Below are positions 28,436-37,815 of a DNA stretch of 64,000 bases, one piece after another. Positions within the stretch are counted from its first letter, which is position 1; every line of letters begins with the position of its first letter. The notes beneath the pieces are model-generated. The model ran no database searches and was not told where the DNA came from. It worked only from the letters and a program-made list of their open reading frames with translations. The translations under genes were made by a program, and so were the position numbers. Source of the DNA: Nakamurella deserti (GTDB lineage: Bacteria; Actinomycetota; Actinomycetes; Mycobacteriales; Nakamurellaceae); contig NZ_QCXS01000002.1 in the NCBI RefSeq assembly GCF_003260015.1, positions 186,001 to 250,000 on the forward strand. The letters run 5' to 3'.

Positions 28436-29089
28436 TCAGTGCAGCGCCTCGCGGAGCTCGTCCTCGACCTCGGTGGAGGCGACGAACAGCAGTTCGTCGG
28501 CGGGCTCCATCGGCACGTCGGGTTGCGGGACGATGACCCGCCCACCACGCAGGATGGCCACCAGGGCGGCGTCGCGGGGGAGTTTGAGGTCCCGGACGGC
28601 CAACCCGGCCAGCGGGGTCGCCTTGGGCAGCGTGACCTCGACCAGGTTGGCCTGCCCCTGCCGCAGGGTGAACAGCCGCACCAGATCGCCGACGCTGACG
28701 GCCTCCTCGACGAGCGCGGCCAGGATGCGCGGCGTCGAGACGGACACGTCCACCCCCCAGGCCTCGGTGAACAGCCACTCGTTGCGGGGGTCGTTGACCC
28801 GGCCGACCACCCGGTTCACCGCGAACTCCGTCTTGGCCAGCAGCGCGACCACCAGGTTGACCTTGTCGTCGCCGGTGGCGGCGATCATCACGTCGCAGGT
28901 CTGGATGCCGGCGTCCTCGAGGCTGGTCACCTCGCAGGCGTCGGCCAGCACCCACTCGGCCTCCTCGATGAGGTGCGGCCGGATGTTCGTCGGCTCCCGG
29001 TCGATGAGCATCACCTGATGGCCGTTCTCGATCAGCTCGCCGGCGATGGACCGACCGACCGAACCCGCTCCCGCGATGGCGATACGCAT
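28436..29089 (-). CDS. ceoC: TrkA/RCK potassium-channel regulatory protein (CeoC-like)
   Basis: A 217-residue cytosolic protein: RCK_N Rossmann domain with GAGSVGRSIAGELIENGH (7-24) and the ribose-binding acid in LIDREP, then RCK_C (~140-217). RCK subunits bind NAD(H) or nucleotides and gate K+ transporters. The gene overlaps the upstream paralogue by one base (TGATG). The pair is divergent from an APC permease, as in mycobacteria. Confidence 0.88.
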   Translation of the reverse strand: MRIAIAGAGSVGRSIAGELIENGHQVMLIDREPTNIRPHLIEEAEWVLADACEVTSLEDAGIQTCDVMIAATGDDKVNLVVALLAKTEFAVNRVVGRVNDPRNEWLFTEAWGVDVSVSTPRILAALVEEAVSVGDLVRLFTLRQGQANLVEVTLPKATPLAGLAVRDLKLPRDAALVAILRGGRVIVPQPDVPMEPADELLFVASTEVEDELREALH

Positions 29090-29754
29090 CAGTTCACCTC
29101 GTCCGGGCTCATCGACGACACCGAGGCCAGCCGTTCCATGTCGCTGGTCAGCACGGTGGCGTAGATGAGGTCACCTTCCTGGATGACGGTCTGCCGGTCG
29201 GGCAGCAGGCCCGCCCCGAACCGGACCACGAACGCGGTGCGCATCCCCAGCGCCGTCTCCAGCTGGGCCAGCGGCAGGCCCAGCCAGTTGCGGTGGTAGG
29301 GCACCTGCGCGACGAGCACGGTGCCCGACGGGTCGCGCCACTCGCTGACCAGGCCGTCGGGGATGACCGCCCGCAGCAGCCGGTCGGTGGTCCACGGCAC
29401 CGTCGCGACGGTGGGGATGCCCAGACGCTCGTAGACCTGGGCGCGTTTGGGATCGTAGATGCGGGCCACCACGGTCTCCACGCCGAACTGCTCGCGGGCG
29501 ACCCGGGCGGCGATGATGTTGGAGTTGTCGCCGGAGCTGACCGCGGCGAACGCGTGCGCCTCCGGGACCTTCGCCTCGATCATCGTGTTGCGGTCGAATC
29601 CGATCCCGAGGATCTGCAGCCCCTTGAAGTCCGGGCCCAGCCGCCGGAAGGAGGCCTCGTCCCGGTCGATGACGGCGACCGAGTGCCCCCGCAGATCGAG
29701 GATCCGGGCCAGGGACGAGCCGACGCGGCCGCACCCCATGATCACGATGTGCAC
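29089..29754 (-). CDS. ceoB: TrkA/RCK potassium-channel regulatory protein (CeoB-like)
   Basis: A 221-residue RCK protein: GCGRVGSSLARILDLRGH (8-25), nucleotide ribose ligand in VIDRDE, and RCK_C at ~140-221. With ceoC it likely forms a hetero-oligomeric gating ring. No TrkH/TrkG channel subunit is encoded nearby; the only transporter is the divergent APC-family permease. Confidence 0.88.
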   Translation of the reverse strand: MHIVIMGCGRVGSSLARILDLRGHSVAVIDRDEASFRRLGPDFKGLQILGIGFDRNTMIEAKVPEAHAFAAVSSGDNSNIIAARVAREQFGVETVVARIYDPKRAQVYERLGIPTVATVPWTTDRLLRAVIPDGLVSEWRDPSGTVLVAQVPYHRNWLGLPLAQLETALGMRTAFVVRFGAGLLPDRQTVIQEGDLIYATVLTSDMERLASVSSMSPDEVN

Positions 29755-29875
29755 GAGCGAGATCTCCGTCCAGACAAGCTTCTCGGGCGCACGACCGGGG
29801 GCCGGAAGGCCGCGTCACAGTATCGTGACCCCGCGTGGCACCGGAAGTACGGTGCCCAACGTAGGCTCGCGTGCT

Positions 29876-31903
29876 GTGTCGAAGCTAACCAGCACCGCGA
29901 AGCGCATTCTCGTCGGTCGCGCATTCCGGAGCGACAAGCTCGCGCACACGTTGTTGCCCAAGCGGATCGCGCTGCCGGTGTTCGCCTCCGACGCGCTGTC
30001 CAGCGTCGCCTACGCCCCCGCCGAGATCTTCATCGTGCTGTCGGTGGCCGGGCTGGCCGCCTACGCCTACGCCCCCTGGATCGCCGCCGCCGTCGCGCTG
30101 GTGATGATCGTGGTGGTGCTGTCCTACCGGCAGAACGTGCACGCCTATCCCAGCGGCGGCGGCGACTACGAGGTCGCCACCAAGAACCTCGGGCAGCGCT
30201 TCGGTCTCGTGGTGGGCAGCGCGCTGCTGGTCGACTACATCCTCACCGTGGCCGTCTCGACGGCGGCCGGCGTGGCCAACATCGGCTCGGCCATCAAGTT
30301 CGTCGGTGACCACAACGTCGCTTTCAGCGTGGGCATCATCGTGCTGGTCACCGCGGCCAACCTGCGTGGCCTGAAGGAGGCGGGGGCGGCGTTCGCGTTC
30401 CCCGTCTACGCCTTCATCATCTCCATCTTCGCGATGCTGGCCACCGGGCTGGTCCGCTACTTCTTCGGCTCCGGGGAGATGCTCGCCGAGAGTGCCGACT
30501 TCCAGCTGGAGGCCACCCACGGCAGCACCGGCATCCTGCTGGTGTTCCTGCTGCTGCGGGCGTTCTCGTCCGGCTCGGCGGCACTCACCGGCGTGGAGGC
30601 CATCTCCAACGGCGTGCCGGCGTTCAAGAAGCCCAAGGCGAAGAACGCGGCCACCACGCTGGCCCTGATGGGCCTGATGAGCGTCACCATGATGATCGGC
30701 ATCGTCACGCTGGCCATCGTGACGAAGGTGCACGTCGCCGAGCCCGGGGTGGTGATGATCGGCCAACCCGCCGACTACCACGAGAAGACGGTGATCGCGC
30801 AGATCGCCCAGGCGGTGTTCTCGGGCTTCCCACCGGCGTTCTACGTGGTGTCCTTCACCACCGGTCTCATCCTGGTGCTGGCCTGCAACACCGCGTTCAG
30901 CGGCTTCCCGGTGCTGGGCTCGATCCTCGCGCAGGACCGGTTCCTGCCGCGGCAGCTGCACACCCGGGGCGACCGGCTCGCGTTCTCCAACGGCATCGTG
31001 TTCCTGGCCGTCGTCGCGATCATCCTGATCATCGCGTTCCAGGCCGACGTCACCGCCCTGATCCAGCTCTACATCGTCGGCGTGTTCGTGTCGTTCACCT
31101 GCTCGCAGGGCGGGATGATCCGGCACTGGAAGCGGCTCATCGACCGGTCGTCGGACCCGGCGGAGCGCGCGGTGCTGCGGCGCAAGCAGATCATCAGCGC
31201 CACCGGTTTCGGCCTCACCGGCACCGTGCTGGTCATCGTGCTGATCACCAAGTTCCTGTCCGGCGCCTGGATCACCATCCTGGCGATGGCGACCATCTAC
31301 AGCGTGATGGTCGCCATCCGCCGGCACTACGACCGGGTGGCCCGCGAGATCGCCGCCAACGAGGACGACCTCGTGCTGCCCAGCCGGGTGCACGCCATCG
31401 TGCTGGTGTCGAAGGTGCACCTGCCGACGATGCGGGCACTGGCCTACGCGCGGGCGACCCGGCCCGACATCCTCGAGGCGGTGACGGTCAACGTCGACCC
31501 CGCCGACACCGCGAACCTGGCGCGCGAGTGGGAGGACCGCGAGCTCCCGGTCTCGCTGAAGGTCATCGACTCGCCGTTCCGCGAGATCACCAAGCCGATC
31601 CTGGACTACGTCCGGCGGGTCCGGCGGGACTCGCCGCGGGACGTGGTCGCGGTGTACCTGCCGGAGTACGTGGTCGGACACTGGTGGGAGCAGATCCTGC
31701 ACAACCAGTCGGCGCTGCGGCTCAAGGGCCGGCTGCTGTTCACCCCCGGGGTCATGGTCACCTCGGTGCCGTGGCAGCTGTCGAGCTCCAAGAACGTCGA
31801 GCAGCGCATCGACGAACGCGGTGAGCGGGAGATCTCGGCGGCCGGCCGCCGCTCCGCGGCCACCCGCATCGAGGAGCAGGAGCCGTTCACCAGCCGCTCC
31901 TAG
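29876..31903 (+). CDS. APC-family permease, KimA/YdaO-like (putative K+ or amino-acid transporter)
   Basis: A 675-residue transporter with 12 predicted membrane helices (~45-480) and a ~190-residue C-terminal cytosolic domain. The start SDALSSVAYAPAEIF, followed by YPSGGGDYEVATKNLG, matches the family of KimA (a K+:H+ symporter) and Rv2690c. The cytosolic tail resembles the KimA C-terminal domain that binds c-di-AMP. Divergent TrkA-type genes support a K+ role. GTG at 29876 follows TAGGCT (29862-29867) by eight nt, so the message may be leaderless. Confidence 0.82.
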   Translation: MSKLTSTAKRILVGRAFRSDKLAHTLLPKRIALPVFASDALSSVAYAPAEIFIVLSVAGLAAYAYAPWIAAAVALVMIVVVLSYRQNVHAYPSGGGDYEVATKNLGQRFGLVVGSALLVDYILTVAVSTAAGVANIGSAIKFVGDHNVAFSVGIIVLVTAANLRGLKEAGAAFAFPVYAFIISIFAMLATGLVRYFFGSGEMLAESADFQLEATHGSTGILLVFLLLRAFSSGSAALTGVEAISNGVPAFKKPKAKNAATTLALMGLMSVTMMIGIVTLAIVTKVHVAEPGVVMIGQPADYHEKTVIAQIAQAVFSGFPPAFYVVSFTTGLILVLACNTAFSGFPVLGSILAQDRFLPRQLHTRGDRLAFSNGIVFLAVVAIILIIAFQADVTALIQLYIVGVFVSFTCSQGGMIRHWKRLIDRSSDPAERAVLRRKQIISATGFGLTGTVLVIVLITKFLSGAWITILAMATIYSVMVAIRRHYDRVAREIAANEDDLVLPSRVHAIVLVSKVHLPTMRALAYARATRPDILEAVTVNVDPADTANLAREWEDRELPVSLKVIDSPFREITKPILDYVRRVRRDSPRDVVAVYLPEYVVGHWWEQILHNQSALRLKGRLLFTPGVMVTSVPWQLSSSKNVEQRIDERGEREISAAGRRSAATRIEEQEPFTSRS

Positions 31904-31928
31904 GTCCACCGGCCGGTCCTAGACTGAC

Positions 31929-33281
31929 GTGTCACGCCCACGCCGACCGAGCGGATCCGTCATCAGTACTGAAGTCCCCGACCTGAACCCCGACACCCCG
32001 CAGACCCCGGCGGTCGCCGATGCCGCCACCACCGCGGTCGACGCCTCCGACCTGGCACCCGGGGACGTGGTCGCGCTCGAGGTCGGGCCGGTCGCGCACG
32101 GCGGCCACTGCGTCGCCCGCTACCAGGGCCGGGTGGTCTTCGTCCGGCACGCGCTACCCGGCGAGCGGGTCCGGGCCCGGATCACCGAGGCCAAGTCGGG
32201 ATCGTTCTGCCGCGCCGACGCGATCGAGATCGACGTCGCCGCTCCGGGCCGGGTCACCCCGCCGTGCGTGCACTTCCACCCCGGCGGCTGCGGTGGCTGC
32301 GACTTCCAGCACGCGTCCCCGGAACTGCAGCGGGAGCTGAAGACGACAGTGCTGCAGGAGCAGCTGCACCGGTTGGCCACGGTCGACCTGCCGGCCGGGG
32401 TGGGCGCCGTCGAGCCGCTGCCCGGCGACGGGTTCGGCTGGCGCACCCGGGTCCGCTGGGGACTGGCGCTGCAGGACGGCCGGGCGCTGCTCGGCCCCCG
32501 GGTGCAGCGGTCGGCGGCCCTGGTGCCGGTCGGCCCCGAGGCGCCGTGCCTGATCGCCTCCCCGGGGCTGTCCACCCTCGCGGTGGACGTCGCGGAGCAG
32601 CTCGCGCCGGACCTCACGCCCGAGGACGCCTTCGAGATGGTGCTGACGATGGGCGAGGACGGCACCGAGCACGTCACCGAGGCCGGGGCCGCGGACGCCG
32701 ACGTGGTGTGGGAGACCGTCAAGGGCCGCCGCTTCGCCGTCGCCGCGGACGGGTTCTGGCAGGCCCACCCGGCGGCCGCCACGACGTACGTGGACACCGT
32801 GATGGACCTGCTGCCGGACGACCTGACCGGCGGGACCGCCTGGGACCTCTACGGCGGGGTGGGGCTGTTCGCCGCGTTCCTGGCCGACGCGGTCGGCGTG
32901 ACCGGCACCGTGGCCACCGTCGAGCTGGACCGCACCGCCACCGCGCTGGCCCGGCACAACCTCGCCGGTCTGCCGCAGGCCCTGGTGAAGTCCGGGATGG
33001 TCGAGAAGGTGGTCGGGACGCTGCCCGGCCCGGTCGACGCCATCGTGCTGGACCCGCCGCGCACCGGCGCCGGCCGGAAGGTCTGCGACGCGATCGCCGG
33101 CCGCAAGCCCCGGGTCGTGGTCTACGTGGCGTGCGATCCGGCGGCGCTGGCGCGCGACACCGCGTTCCTCGCCACCGGCGGCTACCGGCTGGACACCGTC
33201 CGGGCCTTCGACGCGTATCCGCAGACCCACCACCTCGAGGCCATCGCGCGGTTCGTGCCGGTGGACGCCCCGGTCGACTGA
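31929..33281 (+). CDS. TrmA/RumA-family RNA (uracil-C5) methyltransferase
   Basis: A 450-residue class I SAM-dependent RNA methyltransferase. An N-terminal TRAM domain (~40-100) precedes the [4Fe-4S] cysteines in PPCVHFHPGGCGGCDFQ. The methyltransferase core has DLYGGVGLFAAFLAD (motif I), LDPPRTGAG, and the catalytic Cys in VYVACDPAALARD. The target (tRNA U54 or rRNA uridine) cannot be decided. GTG at 31929 is the first available start; it sits only a few nt past a TAGACT -10-like element, so the true start could lie within the unconserved first 40 residues. Confidence 0.87.
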   Translation: MSRPRRPSGSVISTEVPDLNPDTPQTPAVADAATTAVDASDLAPGDVVALEVGPVAHGGHCVARYQGRVVFVRHALPGERVRARITEAKSGSFCRADAIEIDVAAPGRVTPPCVHFHPGGCGGCDFQHASPELQRELKTTVLQEQLHRLATVDLPAGVGAVEPLPGDGFGWRTRVRWGLALQDGRALLGPRVQRSAALVPVGPEAPCLIASPGLSTLAVDVAEQLAPDLTPEDAFEMVLTMGEDGTEHVTEAGAADADVVWETVKGRRFAVAADGFWQAHPAAATTYVDTVMDLLPDDLTGGTAWDLYGGVGLFAAFLADAVGVTGTVATVELDRTATALARHNLAGLPQALVKSGMVEKVVGTLPGPVDAIVLDPPRTGAGRKVCDAIAGRKPRVVVYVACDPAALARDTAFLATGGYRLDTVRAFDAYPQTHHLEAIARFVPVDAPVD

Positions 33282-33285
33282 GGGG

Positions 33286-34080
33286 TCAGCGCCGCCGCTG
33301 CCACTCCAGCAGGGTGGCCGGGCGGTCGGTGATGATGCCGTCCACGCCGAGGTCGGTCAGCCGTTCCCAGTCGGCCTCGTCGTTGGCGGTGAAGGTGACG
33401 ACCGAGATGCCCGCGGCGTGCAGGTCGTCGACGATGCCGGGCCGGGCCAGCAGCGCGGTGTACTCGGGGTGGTAGGACGCGAGTCCGTGCTCGCGGCACA
33501 GCGCGACCGGGTCGTCGTCGAGGTCGTCGCGGAGCAGGCCGAGCCAGCAGTGCGGGATGTAGCCGGCCAGCTGCGCCAGCACGTCGAGCTCGAAGCTCTG
33601 CAGCCACACCCGGTCCATCGTGCGGGTCGCGCGGATGACGGCGAGCTCGATGACCAGTTCGTCGTCGGTGTGCGGGCCCTTGATCTCCAGCAGCACCCGG
33701 CCGGTGGCGGGCAGCGCGTTGAGGAACTCGTGCATCGTCGGGATACGCAGTGCGCTGAGGTCCTCGACGCCGCGGAGCCGGCTGAACCAGCTGCCGGCGT
33801 CCAGCGCGGCCACCTCGGTGAGCCGGCTCGACCGCAGCTGCCCGACGACGGAGCTGATCCGGTCGAGCGTGTCGTCGTGAAACAGCACCGGGACCAGGTC
33901 GGCCGTGGGCTGGACGTCGGTCTCGATCCACTCCACGTCCGCCGACCACGCGGCCTGGAAGGCCGCGAGGGTGTTCTCGGGAGCCAGATCACTGGCTCCC
34001 CGGTGACCGATCACGAGCGGTGCCGCGCCGTGTCGGAGGAGGGACTCCGCTTGTCGGAAGCCCAGTAACCGGCCTGTCAT
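33286..34080 (-). CDS. Glycerophosphodiester phosphodiesterase
   Basis: A 264-residue GDPD enzyme cleaving glycerophosphodiesters to glycerol-3-phosphate and an alcohol. Catalytic HRG is in IGHRGASDLAPENTLAAF (24-41, His26 region), metal ligands in WIETDVQPTADL and VLFHDDTLDR, with LEIKGP further on. No signal peptide, so it is cytosolic. It converges with the RNA methyltransferase gene with only four nt between them. Distance to dxs is 150 nt, divergent. Confidence 0.92.
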   Translation of the reverse strand: MTGRLLGFRQAESLLRHGAAPLVIGHRGASDLAPENTLAAFQAAWSADVEWIETDVQPTADLVPVLFHDDTLDRISSVVGQLRSSRLTEVAALDAGSWFSRLRGVEDLSALRIPTMHEFLNALPATGRVLLEIKGPHTDDELVIELAVIRATRTMDRVWLQSFELDVLAQLAGYIPHCWLGLLRDDLDDDPVALCREHGLASYHPEYTALLARPGIVDDLHAAGISVVTFTANDEADWERLTDLGVDGIITDRPATLLEWQRRR

Positions 34081-34218
34081 GATCCGTAAACTACGGCAAC
34101 AGGGTGAACTTCCGAGGTCGTCGCCGAGAAGATCGTGTGACGTCGTCGGGTCCGCCGGGGGTGCATCACCCGACCGTGATCAGGCGTGTACGGGCCGCCG
34201 GGGGACGCGCCGACCCGG

Positions 34219-34224
34219 TACCGT
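34219..34224 (+). promoter_or_regulatory. -10 element of a probable leaderless dxs transcript
   Basis: TACCGT six nt before the GTG at 34231. A -10 hexamer this close to a start codon places the transcription start at or next to the GTG, a common actinobacterial arrangement. Confidence 0.45.
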
Positions 34225-34230
34225 CGAAAT

Positions 34231-36141
34231 GTGCCAACCAGTGACGCGCCGTTGCCCTCCGATCTCTCTCCGGCGTACCTGCGGGGACTCGACCCGACGG
34301 AGCTGACCGACCTCGCCGAGCGCATCCGGTCGTTCCTGGTGAACCGGGTGTCCCGCCGCGGCGGCCACCTCGGGCCCAACCTCGGGGTCGTCGAGCTGAC
34401 GATGGTGCTGCACCGGGTCTTCGATTCGCCGCGTGACCCCATCGTCTTCGACACCGGTCACCAGGCCTACGTGCACAAGATCGTCACCGGCCGCGCCGAC
34501 CGCTTCGACACGCTGCGCACCCGCAACGGCCTGTCCGGGTACCCGAGCCGCGCCGAGTCCGAGCACGACTGGGTGGAGAACTCGCACGCGTCGACCTCGC
34601 TGTCCTACGCCGACGGCATGGCCAAGGCGTTCCAGGTGCGCGGCGAGCGCGACCGCACCCCGGTCGCGGTCATCGGCGACGGGGCACTCACCGGCGGGAT
34701 GGCCTGGGAGGCGCTGAACAACATCGCCTCGGCCAAGGACCGGCCGCTGGTCATCGTGCTCAACGACAACGGCCGCTCCTACGCGCCGACCACCGGCGGC
34801 ATGGCCGAGAAGATGGCCACCCTGCGGACCCGGCCCGGGTACGAGCGCGCCCTGGGCCAGGTGAAGCGCCGGCTGCCAACCGCGCCGGTCGTGGGCCGAC
34901 CGCTCTACCAGGCGCTGCACGCGGTCAAGCGCGCCGCCAAGGACTTCTTCCTCCCGCAGAGCATGTTCGAGGACCTCGGCCTGAAGTACGTCGGCCCCAT
35001 CGACGGCCACGACTTCGAGGCGCTGGAGAAGGCGCTGGTCAGCGCGAAGGAGTTCGGCGGGCCCATCCTGGTGCACTGCCTGACCCGCAAGGGCAACGGC
35101 TACGGCCCGGCCGAGAAGGACGACGCCGAGCGCTTCCACTCGCCGCCCGCCTTCGACCCGCAGACCGGCCTGCCGCTGGCGAAGTCGGCGTCGACCTGGA
35201 CGTCGGTGTTCGGCCGCGAGATGGTCCGCGCCGGCGCCGAGCGCCCCGACATCGTCGCCATCACCGCCGCGATGAGCGGTCCCACCGGGCTGGACCCGTT
35301 CGGCGCCGCGTTCCCGGGTCGGCTCTACGACGTCGGGATCGCCGAGCAGCACGCGCTCACCTCCGCCGCGGGGCTCGCGCTCGGCGGGGTGCATCCGGTG
35401 GTCGCGGTCTACGCCACCTTCCTCAACCGGGCCTTCGACCAGCTGCTGATGGACGTCGCCCTGCACGGGCTGCCCGTCACCGTGGTGCTCGACCGCGCCG
35501 GCGTGACCGGTGAGGACGGCCCCAGCCACCACGGCATGTGGGACCTGTCGCTCGCCGCGATCATCCCCGGGCTGCGGGTGGCGACCCCGCGGGACGCGGT
35601 GACGCTGGCGGCCGAACTCGACGAGGCGCTCGCGGTCTCCGACGGGCCGACACTGCTGCGGTTCCCGAAGGGGGCCGTGCCGGACACCATCCCGGCGGTC
35701 GGCACCGAGGGCGGCATGGACCTGCTCGCCCGACCCGCCGACGGCTTGCCGCAGGACGTGCTGCTGGTCGCCGTCGGCGCGTTCTGCGGCACCGCCGTCG
35801 AGGTGGCGGCCCGGCTCGCCGACCAGGGCATCGGCGTCACCGTCGTGGACCCGCGATGGGTGCTGCCGGTGCCGGCCGCGCTGACCACGCTGGCCGCGGC
35901 ACACCAGCTCGTCGTCACGCTGGAGGACGGTGGCCGTCGCGGCGGCATCGGCGCCGCGGTCACCGAGGCGCTGCGCGCGGTCGACGTCCCGGTCGCGGTG
36001 TTCGGGCTGCCGCAGGAGTTCCTCGAGCCCGGGCCGCGCGCCGAGCTGCTCGTCGACGCCGGCCTGTCGGCGCAGGCGGTGGCCCGGTGGATCACCGAGC
36101 GCGTCGCCAGCCGCGTGACCGCCGAGCAACCCACCCCGTGA
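34231..36141 (+). CDS. dxs: 1-deoxy-D-xylulose-5-phosphate synthase
   Basis: A 636-residue thiamine-diphosphate enzyme, first step of the MEP isoprenoid pathway (pyruvate + glyceraldehyde-3-phosphate to DXP). Seen: [15 protein letters not shown], the ThDP motif beginning [17 protein letters not shown]…VLNDN, the transketolase-like pyrimidine domain with [14 protein letters not shown] (catalytic Glu), and the C-terminal transketolase domain. Full family length. GTG at 34231 is preferred over the upstream ATG at 34186 because homology begins just after it and the -10 element lies between. Overlaps the next gene by GTGA. Confidence 0.95.
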   Translation: MPTSDAPLPSDLSPAYLRGLDPTELTDLAERIRSFLVNRVSRRGGHLGPNLGVVELTMVLHRVFDSPRDPIVFDTGHQAYVHKIVTGRADRFDTLRTRNGLSGYPSRAESEHDWVENSHASTSLSYADGMAKAFQVRGERDRTPVAVIGDGALTGGMAWEALNNIASAKDRPLVIVLNDNGRSYAPTTGGMAEKMATLRTRPGYERALGQVKRRLPTAPVVGRPLYQALHAVKRAAKDFFLPQSMFEDLGLKYVGPIDGHDFEALEKALVSAKEFGGPILVHCLTRKGNGYGPAEKDDAERFHSPPAFDPQTGLPLAKSASTWTSVFGREMVRAGAERPDIVAITAAMSGPTGLDPFGAAFPGRLYDVGIAEQHALTSAAGLALGGVHPVVAVYATFLNRAFDQLLMDVALHGLPVTVVLDRAGVTGEDGPSHHGMWDLSLAAIIPGLRVATPRDAVTLAAELDEALAVSDGPTLLRFPKGAVPDTIPAVGTEGGMDLLARPADGLPQDVLLVAVGAFCGTAVEVAARLADQGIGVTVVDPRWVLPVPAALTTLAAAHQLVVTLEDGGRRGGIGAAVTEALRAVDVPVAVFGLPQEFLEPGPRAELLVDAGLSAQAVARWITERVASRVTAEQPTP

Positions 36142-36608
36142 CCGCCCGCTACCGGCTGGACGACCTGCACCCCGCAGCCGACCAGGCCCTCGCCGTCCGG
36201 CTGCACGCGTTGCAGCAGGCCGCCTACCGGGTCGAGGCCGCGCTCATCGACGACGACCGCATCCCGCCGCTGCACGAGACCGTCGACGACGTCCGGGCGG
36301 CACCGGTGCACTGGGTCGGCGCCTACTCCGGACCGGACCTCGTCGGCGCCCTGGCGTGGACCGAGGTGGCCGACGGCTGGGACATCGACCGGCTGGTCGT
36401 GGACCCGCCGCGCCACCGGGAGGGCGTCGGATCGACCCTGCTGCGGTCGCTGATCGAACGGGCCGGTGGCGTGCAGATCACCGTCAGCACGGGCAGCGGC
36501 AACGCACCGGCCCGGGAGCTCTACCTCGGCCACGGCTTCCGGCCGGCCGGCGACATCGAGGTCATCCCGACCCTGTGGGTCAGCCAGTACGTCCGCCCGG
36601 GGGACTGA
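36138..36608 (+). CDS. GNAT-family N-acetyltransferase
   Basis: A 156-residue single-domain acetyltransferase. The acetyl-CoA-binding segment is [20 protein letters not shown], with RxxxGVG at ~96-102, and the C-terminal [14 protein letters not shown] is the usual beta5-alpha4 end. The GTG start overlaps the dxs stop (GTGA). Substrate unknown; co-transcription with dxs does not point to a substrate. Confidence 0.8.
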   Translation: MTARYRLDDLHPAADQALAVRLHALQQAAYRVEAALIDDDRIPPLHETVDDVRAAPVHWVGAYSGPDLVGALAWTEVADGWDIDRLVVDPPRHREGVGSTLLRSLIERAGGVQITVSTGSGNAPARELYLGHGFRPAGDIEVIPTLWVSQYVRPGD

Positions 36609-36656
36609 GCACCTCCGGATCCGCCGCCGGACCCCGCGTCGTCGAAGCAGGCGCGG

Positions 36657-37727
36657 TCAGAGCCGGCGGCCACTGCGCGGGTCGAAGAACAGCACGCGGT
36701 CGTCGTCGAGCACGTCGACGGCGACCCGGTCCCCGGTCCGGGGCAGGTCGCGCATCGAGCACCGGACCACCAGCGTCTGCCGCCGCGGGTCGTCGACGAG
36801 GGTGCCGCGGACCGACGCCGAGTTGCCGGTGATCTCGGCGCCGGTGACGGCCAGGGTCGCCCCGCGGGGCAGCAGGTGCACCGCCTCCGCCCGCATCGCC
36901 ACCACGACCCCGGCCCCGACGGGCAGCCCCAGCGCGGCCGGCACCGGGATCAGCAGGTCGCCGACCCTGGCTCCCTCCGGTGTCACCACCGCGTCCAGGG
37001 TGTTCATCGGGGGCGACCCGAAGAACCGTGCCGCGCTGAGGGTCTCGGGCCGGTGGTAGACGTCGAGCGGGACGCCGAGCTCCACCAGCCGGCCGCCGTC
37101 CAGCACGGCGACCCGGTCGCCCAGCGTCATCGCCTCGTTGAAGTCCTGCGTGACGTGCAGGACGGTGGTGTCGGTGCCGGTGCGCAGCCGGGCCAGCTGG
37201 GCGCGGGCCTGCTGCCGGTCGTCGCGGTCGAGCGCGGCCAGCGGTTCGTCGAGCACTAGCACCGCCGACGGCCGCACCAGGGCGCGGGCCAGGAAGACGG
37301 CCTGCCGCTCGGGTTGGCTGAGCGACTGCGGGGTGCGGTTCAGCAGCCGCTGCAGCCCCAGCGTGCCGGCGACGTCCACCACCCGGGCGCTCACCACCGA
37401 GGCGGCGACGCCCGCGATGCTCATCGAGAAGCCGATGTTCTGGCCCACGGTCAGGTGCCCGTAGAGCGACGGCCGGGCCGGCACGGTCGCGACGCCGCGC
37501 TCGATCGGTGGAACCCGGTTCACCACCCGGCCGTCGATGAGGATCTCACCGCCGGTCGGGGTGTCGACGCCGGACAGCAGCCGCAGCAGCGTGGTCTTCC
37601 CCGAGCCGGACGGCCCGACGACGGACAGGAACTCCCCGGCCCGGACGGTCAGGTCGAGTTCGCGGAGCGCGGGCGTGGCAAAGCCCGGATAGCTGAACGA
37701 CACCCCCGCAAAGCGCACCTCCGCCAC
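36657..37727 (-). CDS. MalK/UgpC-like ABC ATPase with degenerate catalytic motifs
   Basis: A 356-residue protein with the MalK layout (ATPase ~1-235, TOBE/OB regulatory domain ~240-356). Walker A GPSGSGKTT (38-46) and Walker B VLVLDEP (156-162) are intact. The Q-loop, normally VFQ..ALYPH, reads VPARPSLYGH (82-91), so the Gln is missing; the signature is LSQPE (136-140) instead of LSGGQ; the switch His is Gln194 (VTQD). It stands alone with no permease or binding-protein gene. It may bind ATP with little hydrolysis and act as a regulatory subunit, or be decaying. Confidence 0.75.
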   Translation of the reverse strand: MAEVRFAGVSFSYPGFATPALRELDLTVRAGEFLSVVGPSGSGKTTLLRLLSGVDTPTGGEILIDGRVVNRVPPIERGVATVPARPSLYGHLTVGQNIGFSMSIAGVAASVVSARVVDVAGTLGLQRLLNRTPQSLSQPERQAVFLARALVRPSAVLVLDEPLAALDRDDRQQARAQLARLRTGTDTTVLHVTQDFNEAMTLGDRVAVLDGGRLVELGVPLDVYHRPETLSAARFFGSPPMNTLDAVVTPEGARVGDLLIPVPAALGLPVGAGVVVAMRAEAVHLLPRGATLAVTGAEITGNSASVRGTLVDDPRRQTLVVRCSMRDLPRTGDRVAVDVLDDDRVLFFDPRSGRRL

Positions 37728-37743
37728 GTCCGCAGGTTACCCC

Positions 37744-37773
37744 CGGGCGGGCGTCGACGACGACGCCCGCCCG
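37744..37773 (-). terminator. Terminator of the fadAB operon
   Basis: Perfect 13-bp stem CGGGCGGGCGTCG / CGACGCCCGCCCG with ACGA loop, 43-72 nt past the fadB stop codon and before the next minus-strand gene. Confidence 0.7.
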
Positions 37774-37815
37774 ACGGGTGGATCGAGCCGTCGCCGCGGG
37801 CGGGGCCGGGCCGGG

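Noticed and set aside
29755-29875. c-di-AMP (ydaO-type) riboswitch ahead of the KimA-like permease
   Set aside because: The gap is only 121 nt, contains both divergent promoters, and a -10 element lies eight nt before the start, leaving no room for the aptamer.
29885-31909. Very long minus-strand open frame (674 codons) opposite the APC permease
   Set aside because: Composition is Gly/Asp/His/Arg-rich with no domain; it is the antisense of a well-supported transporter and arises from high third-position GC.
34180-36129. 649-codon minus-strand frame opposite dxs
   Set aside because: Antisense shadow of dxs; no recognisable motif and unusual amino-acid composition.
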